Origin: Isoetes taiwanensis
Lineage: Eukaryota; Streptophyta; Lycopodiopsida; Isoetales; Isoetaceae
DNA length: 64,000 nucleotides
Reading direction: 5' to 3'
Assembly: GCA_021234155.1 (NCBI GenBank)
Contig: JAJEKV010000006.1
Coordinates: 8,835,003-8,899,002 of the forward strand
Shown: in pieces, positions 55,753 to 64,000 of the stretch
How positions within the stretch are numbered: the stretch's first letter is position 1
Layout of the letters: the number at the start of each line of letters is the position of its first letter
Notes under the pieces: model-generated
What the model was told of the DNA's origin: nothing
Databases searched by the model: none
The model's input: only the letters and a program-made list of their open reading frames with translations
Position numbers and translations under genes: made by a program

Positions 55753-58451
55753 TTATGCACCCTCATACAATGATATAGCATGGAGGTTGCTCATGGCCTT
55801 GTCCATCTCCCTTCTTGGGATCTTGTGTGTGTTGTCCTTTGCAATGTGAGAACTTGGATATGACCATACCACACACTCCACCAATTCCCTCCTTTGAGGG
55901 TCAGCATGATTTGCCCTCCACTTCTTCTCAGTGTATTGCTCCTTCAAGTTGCCCTTCTTGTGTCTCCCAATGGGCTCCCAATATTGAATTTGGAATCCAG
56001 GACGCAACTCCTCTCCATCAGGCATAGTGGTGGTTACATCAGAGAGTGCCACCCCTAACCATATTGGACAGTCCTCATCATCAGGTCTTACTAGCACAAA
56101 GTATCCTTCCTTGATGTCCTCAAAGGGATCCCACTCAGGAAGATCAAACCACTTCGGCTTTGAGGCCTTACTTCCCACAAACCACTTGGAACCCTTGTTG
56201 GGACCCAAGTGAGCATTCTTAGACGTGCTTGCACCTTGAGAACCCTCCCATCTTGACTCTGGCAAGAACCCATCTCTTAGCTCCCTCCCACATGGCTGTT
56301 CAGTTTCTAAGCATGTCACAACTTTCTCCCAATACTTGATTAGGGAGTCCATTTGATTTTTCTTAAGAGTGGAGGTGTGCTTTCCATTTCAACATCATCC
56401 CAAAGTGTGTTATGTAATCCTTGATGCCCTTCACCGGTTGGCTAGAGTCTTTGACTGCCTTGAAGGGAGGTAGTGGTTTTGGTTGTCCTTTAGGAATGAG
56501 AACTTCACCAAAGAAGACACCCCTTTGCCACAACTTCGATACCTTGTACAGGCATCCACAACTTGTCACCTGGTCTCCACTTATATTGCATGATTGGTAT
56601 TCCATCCCTAACCCAAAACTTGAACTGAAGTGGCTTTGTGTGTCCTGTCCAACCGGTCCTTACCATCTAGCAAGTATCCTTCTACAAATGATTTCCAATC
56701 TGCAACCTCATCCATCAAGAAAGCCATTGGGTTGGGGTCAATGCAGCTCTCAAACACATCCATTAGTTCGGGGAGAGTGGTCACGTTTTCTCTCTTGAGC
56801 TTGGTGGAGAAAGTTCCAAAGAATCCATCTATATCATCATGCGTATGCCCAACCATCATGAATCCCACTTTCACAACTTTGAATACTCCCACCACTGGCC
56901 AAGTATGACATTGCCCCAAACATCCATCTATTCTTGTTTTCTTTCCAACAGTTGTCCAACTCAACACATAGCTCCTCGGCGGTGATTTCTCAAGTAAGGG
57001 GAAATCATCCCAAGTCCTCCTTGATTCACTAGACACCTTGGATGTGAGCTTTTTATCCGCCTTTGGTAACAAAGCGGTTGATCATCCATCAAAGCCTCAA
57101 AAATGGGTGCTTTGAAGGGGAATACCTCCTCCCTTCTATCGATCCTTTCTCTAGTGTTCTCGAGCACTTGAAAATAGAGCTCACATGGAAGTTTGGATCA
57201 TCTCTCCATAGATCAAGCACAAAATGACCATATGTTCCAGTTCCATGACCATGTGTTAATACACCCGCCCGACTTACTTTCATCAAAAGCGTTTTTGACA
57301 ACGCTTGGGTAAAGGATCTAGCTTTGGCAAGAAAGTCTTGTGTTGGTCCATCTTATCATGAATTATACACAAAAATTTGTCCGACCGCATCTCGAGAAAA
57401 TGTTCTCCATTTGCCAATACAACTGTCTACATGATATTTGGTCCCTTTGGTGATCTGCGCAAATTGCTCCCTAATTGCCATTCTTTCTTTCTCTATTGCG
57501 TTGATGCAAGTGTATCCTTGAGTTGAATGCAAGTGTTGCACTTTGAGAATGGCATGTGTTGTAGGACACTGACGTCCGAGAAGTGAGTGCTCCATAACTT
57601 ACTGAAATGTGATTGAGAAAGAGGCCTACCTCCAGTAGTTTCTAGGATGGAGTTGACCTCCTTAAGGCACTCCTTCTGGATATAGTGTTGTGGCAACACT
57701 CTTTGCACCACTCGCACACCGTGCTCGTTCACCTTCGACTTGTGAGGCATAGATTGAGGCATGTATCTCACAAAGCTCTCGAAGACTGCAATGGCCTTTA
57801 GAGTATTTGCTCTAGGTTTCAAAGTGAGTGCATTACCATGTTGGAACAAAGTGTGCCCTTTTCTAACCTGCTCCCAGTATCTGTAAAATGAAGACTTGCT
57901 CACCCCAAGAATCCATCTCAATGCTCTCATACATACCTTCATGCCCCTCAATTGATATAGTAGTCGTCCTGTGTTTTCATCATAGCTGGAATTCCTACAC
58001 AAGGAGTAAATGAAATTAATCCTATCTTTTTTGAAGGCTGTCCAATGTATTGGGACCTTATCTCGCATGAGGTCATCCACATTGTCTTTGCATTGTGCAA
58101 TCTAGGTTGCAACACTCTTGTCCCCTAATTGCCTCCAGGTTTTCTTTGGTTGGTTTCATACTTTCCATCCTTTCTAAATATTTGTCACTTCTAGGCCTCT
58201 TGGGCACCTTTTAGCTGCCTTTTATGAAAGACATAGCGTCTCTTCCTTGTGATCAAAGGATGCTCATCGACCACCAAATCTTCCACATGGCCTTGGGTGG
58301 GCCTTGGGGTGTGTAGTTCAATAGGGCAATCTAGAGTATCACCATTCTTATGTGTAATATATCTAATTGGCCATCTCAAACGAGCTTGGGACTCGGCAGA
58401 CCCCGAGCACACAATGCAATCACTAGAGCTTCCACGACATGATTGTATCAA
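55753..58451 (-). pseudogene. DUF7869-like transposon protein gene, frameshifted
   Basis: Minus-strand frames in order: 58451-58191; 58080-57493 with GMKVCMRALRWILGVSKSSF (helix-turn-helix-like) and HMPFSKCNTCIQLKDT; 57595-57356; 57301-57089 with LTHGHGTGTYGHFVLDLW; about 56950 reading LDNCWKENKNRWM; 57072-56608 with VKVGFMMVGHTHDDIDGFF; and 56352-55753 with KEGYFVLVRPDDEDCPIWLG and FQIQYWEPIGRHKKG. LDN-C-ENKNR followed by VGHTHEDID is the signature I associate with the DUF7869 family found in plant and animal transposon-like genes; its Asp residues may form the metal site. A one-base shift lies between these two motifs. No terminal inverted repeats found. Confidence 0.68.
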
Positions 58452-58734
58452 CTTCGATAAGAAGCTTCACAATGCCAACTCCAAGATGTTCATCTCCCAC
58501 CTCTCATCATTCACACTATCAAATGGATCAACTGCGGTTATTATACCCTCTGCAAAATACCGATGCAGTTTGCAAGGGTGCAACAAAAGGCAACCCATCT
58601 TCCTCCATTGGAGCCTAGGGCAATGGCCTCCTTTGGACTTCCACGGCTCCATTTTACTCATCTCACATGTTCCACTGATGAAAAAGCTCACATTAAAACC
58701 ATATAGCCCCAAACACCACGAATATGACCATATG

Positions 58735-58870
58735 AACCATATAAAACCATACAAACATATTAAATATAATCATATTAAATCATACAACCATATTAACTAA
58801 AATCATACAACCATATTAACTAAAATCATATAACCATATTAAAGCATACAACCACACTCATTCTAAACCA
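58735..58870. repeat. Minisatellite, 23 bp unit
   Basis: AAAATCATACAACCATATTA plus ACT recurs at about 58777-58845, with looser AACCATAT words around it. Confidence 0.8.
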
Positions 58871-58978
58871 TACGTAAACATTGTAACCATATATAACCAT
58901 TGAAACTATTCAACCATTGAAACCTTATTAAATACATAAGATAACATATATAAACATATAACCTACCCTTTCATATCT

Positions 58979-59030
58979 TGTCATGGCCACGTGGCGCCTC
59001 TTGAGAGGCTGAAACCGTGGCCATGTCAGC
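58979..59030. repeat. Short inverted repeat with CACGTG core
   Basis: TCATGGCCACGTGG pairs with CCGTGGCCATGTC around CGCCTCTTGAGAGGC, which itself can fold. Possible cruciform or promoter element. Confidence 0.5.
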
Positions 59031-59989
59031 AATCCGCACTGCCACGTCATGGAGGGCATGGCCCACACGTGACAATGGTTTTTATCATTGCACTTTTACG
59101 AGGTTCGAGGGTGCAGCCAGAATTAACTGCACCCTCTTCCTCTCCCCCCCGACCATTCTTCCTCCCCTGTTTTCTCTGATCACTCATCCTCCCCTGTTTC
59201 CTTAGGCGCCCGCTTCACCGATCAGGCGATCGATCGAACCAAGCGATTCCAAGGCCATCTTATGACAGCAGCTTGGTCGACGGATCGGGGGCAGCTTCCG
59301 GTAGCCAAATAAGTTCTCGCCAGATTCATTGTTCGGCGGGCGCACCACCGAGAAGAAAGTGGGGCCCTTTTAGTGCTTTGCTTTTAGTTTTCGTAAGTCT
59401 TTTAGTGCATTTTTACTTATATTCCATTGTTAGAGGCTCTTATTAATCCACGATACAATTCTGACCCAGACAAATCCTTATTCACGCTTTGCCAACGACT
59501 ATACCCACATGGAAGCGAACTTCGAAGCCTCCTCCTCATCCGAAGAAATCTTCCGGGTATGTTTTTGTAATATCATACCCTTTTTAATCTCATTTCTCAT
59601 CTTTTTCTCCACTTTGTTCTCTGTTTTACTGTTTTCCCTTTGTATTGTTATCTCTCCACTTGTTCTCACTCATTATCCGTTTTCCCTTTGTATTGTTTTC
59701 TATTTTTGTTATCTTTTTTCTTGCTTGTGGTTGAATTGAATACATTGTACGGGCACAAGTGAGAATAGTGGTTAGAGTAGTAACAAGCAACCGAGATAGA
59801 AATCATCGAGACCCGTGTTTAGGAACTAAGATATTGCGAGCATTAACAGAACATAACTAGGAATGTCTTTCTCCCAAAGAAGAACTAAGAATAGGAAATG
59901 CACAATGAATCTCCATTTCTAACTCACAAGAAATCCAATCAGTAGAGACATGCGAAGGGAGTGGCGAGTTGGGAATACTTCACTTATAA
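59031..59989 (+). other. Possible promoter and first exon of an unknown gene
   Basis: Pyrimidine-rich DNA (59130-59210) precedes the ATG at 59509 that reads MEANFEASSSSEEIFR and reaches an ideal CGG/GTATGT donor at 59555. A T-rich intron-like stretch follows. No second exon was found, so this could be a real 5' exon, a captured fragment, or chance. The longer frame 59509-59739 merely reads into the intron. Confidence 0.3.
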
Positions 59990-61500
59990 CAGTCCAGGAA
60001 GTACGGGGCTTCTTCTCGACTCGCGAAATCGAGAACTTCCGACTTCCTTGGCGAGAAGAGGGAGTGTACACTCTGGACTCTTGGCGGTTGAGGGATTCTC
60101 GACTTCGCGATTGATTGCCTGACTACCCAATGTCTTCACATTCTTTAGAACCTGCTGCGCGGCCTTCTCCGACTTCGTGAGTCGAGAATGTGATACCACC
60201 AATGGCTCTTTGTGCGATCGCGGAGTGCCTCCACCGATCCGAGCCACTCTCCTTCGAACCATGCTCATCGAATATTGCGAGAGGACTGGCTCGGACCGGG
60301 TGGAGGCCTCGGCGACTAACCGCGAAGTTGCTGGCGCTTTCGACTTCGTGAGTCGAGAAAAACGAAACTCTAGTGCACTCTAGAGCTGGCTGCGAGACGA
60401 TCTTAACCACTCTCCTTCTATCTACCTCGGACATTGCGAAGGGAAGTGGTTTTCACTTTGTCTGCTGAGCCAACTCTTAGCAACCCAATTCTCACTGCGT
60501 TCGGTGGTCGCATGGCCTTTACCCAATCAAAGACCGCCTCCTTCAACCATCTTCGCCGAATATTGCGAAGGGGATGGGCTCGATTGGGTGGAGGCCTCGG
60601 CCCAATAACCACAGGAGGTGCATGCCGCCTCGACTCGTGGAGTCGAGAAAAACGGCCAGCTCCATGCACTCTAGACACGGCACGCGGGCGGTCTTAACAA
60701 CTCTCCTATCTTCCTCGTACATTGCGAAGGGAAGTTGTTTTGATGTGCGGCAGCCAACTCTTAGCAACCCACGGGGAAACCACGAGCTTGTTTGTATGCA
60801 TTCTCGGATCGCGAGCTCGAAATGCCTTTACCCAACCGCACTCCATGTGTACCATCCGGAGTTCTCGATGGCTAAGGCATTCTCGACTTGCGAAGTCGAG
60901 AATATAGACACGGTTAACAATGCATTCTCGACTCGCTAGTCGAGAATCCTCTAGCCACCAATTCTCCCCGTGTGTGGTCGCGATGGCCTCTACCCAAATG
61001 AGCCACTCTGCGCATGCGGGGAAACCATAGAGCTTGTTGTCGCATTCTGCCTCGCCCAGGTCGGGGAATGCCTTAACCAACCGGCACTTTCCGGTGTGTA
61101 CTAACCGGAGTTACGGATGGCCAAGGCATTCTCGACTTGCGAAGTCGAGAATGTAGACAAAGAGCGATAACGATCGCATTCTCGACTTCGCCAAGTCGAG
61201 AATCCCTTAGCCGACCAATTCTCCCATTGTATGGTAGCGGTGGCCTCGACCCGGTCGAGTCACTCTCCTTGAACCATCTTAGCCGAGTATTGCGAAGGGG
61301 AGGGGCTCGGTTTTGGGTGGAGGCCTCTACAACTAACCACAGGGGAAACCACGAGAGGAAGCCAAGGCTTGCATTCTCCTGCTTTTAGTCCCAAGTGCCT
61401 CTAGCCATGTCGAGCCACTCTCCTTCGAACCATCTTCCTCGAATATTGCGAGAGGAGGTTCGACTGGTGGGAGGCCCCTCCGACTAACTACAAGAGGATG
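59990..61500. repeat. Complex tandem repeats with palindromic core
   Basis: Blocks ATTGCGAAGGGG...GGGTGGAGGCCTC and CAACTCTTAGCAACCCA recur with about 290 bp spacing (60270/60560, 60430/60719). A second 250 bp unit GGCATTCTCGACTTGCGAAG ... AGCC-ACCAATTCTCC recurs at 60875 and 61125. Short palindromes of the type ATTCTCGACTTGCG/CGAAGTCGAGAAT occur at about 60014, 60167, 60340, 60634, 60879, 60930, 61129 and 61179. Open frames here follow the repeats. Confidence 0.8.
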
Positions 61501-62388
61501 CATTTGAACCGCATCTCCTCGGGCCTTAGACCTAGCCTCGATCTATGTACAACATTCCAAGTAAAAGTCCCATGAAAAACACACCTAAAACGGAATCGTT
61601 TTTTACCCCGATCCATTGTTTCCTTTTGCCGAGCATCTCTCAACCCGTAGAGTAAATCATCTCTCGGGCTGAAAAATGCCGGACAAGGAAACGATGAATC
61701 CGTCGAGCTTATCGGCCCGGTTCCATTATTTAAACACAGACGGCATGTTCTACAAGCGGAATAACATAGGCATCTCTCAAACTCACCTCTTCACGCAGTA
61801 ATTCCTTGGGCCATCAGATCACGGATCCCGCACCTCACCTAGAGTCTTTGCTTCTTCCGGCCGGTCTCTTCAATAGTGTATTCGCATCTAATACTTGTAT
61901 CATCGCTGATTCTCGCGTATCCCCTCGCTTCCATGGCGCCCTTGATGTAGAGTTCCCGTAATGGCGCAGCTCCTCTCCGCTTCCTACCTTAGCTCCGTGC
62001 TCATCGATCAAATCAATCGCTTGCAATAGGACGCGGTCGGGGAAAACACATATGCAAGGCGCCATTAGCGGCTTACCACGTCATGGCGCCATTCCTAAGT
62101 CGCCAATAATCGATGCTCCCCCTCAACTCGAGGTCCCCAATGCCGCAGGAAGATAAACTACGCTCGCCACTTAGTCCCTTGATGTGATTAAATTTCAAAT
62201 AGTGTTTGGGCGGGCTAAAGCCGACCGTGCTGTACCCTTAGCCCGCTTTTTTTCATAAATGATTGCATGTCCTTAACTTCAAATTAAAGAACACGCCGGA
62301 TCTTTTTTACATGCAGTCCTAAAACTCACAACGCGCGGAGGAAACTTAATTTACAGAGGGGTCCAAGAGGATGAGAGGGCATACGACA
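61501..62388. other. Region without recognised gene
   Basis: Moderate GC, short frames only. May be the upstream region of the broken gene at 62389. Confidence 0.4.
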
Positions 62389-63740
62389 TGACTCCGGCCA
62401 AGAAGCGGCCGGAGGGGATGCTTCTACCAAATGGCAAGAAGAAGAAGAAGACAAACACCCCTGTGATCTCGAGGTTTTTTTTGTCGGAATACCTTAACTC
62501 GATCCATCCTTTCTTCTTGCAAAAAGATTCACCTCGGACTCACCGGTGATCACCGGGTCGAACTCCATTCTTCGTCATCGAGGGATCGAAACAGAGCTTC
62601 TTGAAACAAAGAGCGGATTCTTGGTGGTATGTCGAGGTATCGACAAGCGGGAAGGAGAAAGATCTGTTTCTACACCAAAGGGACAAGAAGAGCTCCCGAG
62701 ACAAGTACAAGAAAATCGGTGTTGTGCTCTCCGCCTCGCGCACCGATTCAAAGCATTTAACACTACATGTCGAGGACTGCCGGAAGAGTAAGTTCTATCA
62801 CACCAAAAATTGGCGGTTTCAAATTATTCTCACTCTTCCATGAGCAAGGTTAAGGGCACCAGAAAAAAGGCCGGCGCTTTTAAATTGTCGAACCTTGGTG
62901 GAAGGATCTGGAAAGGGATGAAAGAGGCCGAACCCTAACATCCGTGGAGCTTGGTATCGAGATTTCAGTCGTGGAAAAACTGTTCAATACGGGGAGCTTC
63001 ACTTCTCTTGTCTTTGAAGACTCTACAACACTCTACGTTGGGGAATGAAGTCGGGTTCATACACAAAAAGTCCACCAAAAACAAAGATGGGGATGATGAC
63101 ACCACACGGGAGGAATCAGATGACGAAGGAGACGAAGATATGGTCGACTCCCCAATAATGGATCCAGATGATCAGATCAGGATTTCACAGAGAGGGGCAC
63201 AGAAAATGGAGCGGCTAGCTCAGTATTATCCGTTGGGAATATCACACAAGCTGCTGCTGGACATTAGACGGCTGAAGGTTTGCACGGGAGATGCCGTCTT
63301 GTTCAACCACAGGGAATTTAATCCAGCACACATGCTGGAGATTCTGAACCTGATGGTGCGACATCCTGTTGCAGATCCAATGCCCCTGGATGTCATACCT
63401 TTTAGCGCATCGACCGGTGAGTTGTTGTTTGGAAGTCCGAGGAAGATCCTGAAGGGAAAAAGACGTCCGGGATTACAGGGTTGTAGGCGGTCGGATTCAA
63501 AGAGGGCGCCCAAGTATTGCAGACGGAGAGGAGGTGCCCCAAAGGATCAAGGATAGATATGCCAGCGAGAGTCACGAGTTCTTTTATTTACGACGCCCGA
63601 CAACGAACTAGGCGGCCAAAGATTAGCCACTGCCCGAACACAATAGCGGCCGAGTGCCAGCTACGTAAGGTAAATAACTCTCGAATCTTTCCATTCTCGG
63701 CTCGCCCGAAAGCCCTACCATCCTAGCATTTGCCGATTAT
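62389..63740 (+). pseudogene. Unrecognised acidic-linker gene, frameshifted
   Basis: The ATG at 62389 opens MTPAKKRPEGMLLPNGKKKK, then SRFFLSEYLNSIHPFFLQKD, stopping at 62547. Frame 62601-62843 continues (RADSWWYVEVSTSGKEKDLF, IGVVLSASRTDSKHLTLHVE). The 201-residue frame 62951-63556 has an acidic linker (ESDDEGDEDMVDSP), then RISQRGAQKMERLAQYYPLG, ISHKLLLDIRRLKVCTGDAV and DPMPLDVIPFSASTGELLFG. A one-base shift near 63462 gives DVRDYRVVGGRIQRG. The PFSAST block recalls the PFDAST protein at 45757. The basic start may be a nuclear signal. It lies between palindrome-rich repeats and may belong to a mobile element. Confidence 0.45.
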
Positions 63741-64000
63741 TACTGGGGTTTCGACTCGCGAGTCGAAAAGGTAACCGCAAAAATCAAAGGATCGCGAGCT
63801 TTCACTTTCGCGAAATCGAGAAAACCGAGAGAAGTAAAAAAGAGAATTAGACATTCAAGGGACTTTCTCGACTCATGAGTCGAAAGCCCTACCATCTAAT
63901 ATTTTCCGATTATCATCGAGGGTTTCTCGACTTCACGCTGGTCGAAAGCGGTACAAATACGTAAAATCAAAGGATCGCGAGCTTTCTCGACTTCATGAGT
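63741..64000. repeat. Palindrome-rich repeat, continues past the window
   Basis: TTTCGACTCGCGAGTCGAAA, TTTCTCGACTCATGAGTCGA and TTTCTCGACTTCA words occur every 50-60 bp, with a GGATCGCGAGCTTTC repeat at 63787 and 63970. Same palindrome family as 59990-61500. Confidence 0.75.

Noticed and set aside
60123-61388. Several 60-124 residue frames on both strands
   Set aside because: They follow the GC-rich 250-290 bp repeats and palindromes; codon pattern repeats with the DNA.
1-64000. CRISPR arrays, bacterial operons, organelle inserts
   Set aside because: No regularly spaced repeats with unique spacers, no Shine-Dalgarno-led operons and no plastid or mitochondrial gene was recognised.

Overview
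This window looks like nuclear DNA from a land plant, in a region dominated by transposable elements. The retroelement primer site matches plant initiator-Met tRNA, the Ty3-type pol ends in a chromodomain, and the gene fragments match eukaryotic and plant families (UFSP2 protease, ETHE1/GLY3, WDR20-like WD40, VPS62/DUF946, MORN-repeat). Clade is a guess: the mix of transposase families feels more like a fern, lycophyte or gymnosperm than an angiosperm, but nothing here proves that. I found no intact host gene, no classical tRNA or rRNA gene and no CRISPR array. Family names come from motif recognition by eye, not from a search.

Layout. 1-2556: part of a LINE on the minus strand. 2557-25903: segmental-duplication copy 1, interrupted by a 19.2 kb Ty3-type LTR retrotransposon (3750-22959) with 1.63 kb LTRs, TSD AAGAC, PBS and PPT. 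Nested in that element are a 6.9 kb TIR DNA transposon (8446-15365; 14 bp TIRs, 8 bp TSD GCAAAATT), a MITE, a tRNA-like SINE and tandem repeats. 25904-33530: a MITE, AT-rich DNA, then a minus-strand patchwork of broken exons from a WDR20-like gene, a VPS62/DUF946 gene and ETHE1, followed by a TA-flanked MITE. 33840-41790: two palindromic modules of a permuted MORN-repeat gene flanking an intron-containing UFSP2 pseudogene. 42957-49225: segmental-duplication copy 2, which keeps the empty target site of the Ty3 element and a longer copy of the LINE (46126-51850). 52000-55750: microsatellites, a second copy of the 25.9 kb MITE, and a tandemly duplicated SINE. 55753-58451: a decayed transposon gene of the VGHTHDDID (DUF7869-like) type. 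59990-64000: GC-richer repeat DNA full of short palindromes built on TTCTCGACTTCG, enclosing a broken gene at 62389-63740.

Order of events. LINE insertion came first, then duplication of the 4-6 kb segment, then Ty3 insertion in copy 1. The near-identical LTRs combined with a badly broken pol suggest the Ty3 copy was already defective and was moved in trans. The 30-42 kb block, with at least five unrelated host genes represented by partial, intron-bearing and mutated fragments, is best read as transduplicated (Pack-type or Helitron-type) DNA whose carrier element I could not identify.

Many lesions are one- or two-base indels, some in homopolymers, so part of the pseudogene signal could be assembly error.
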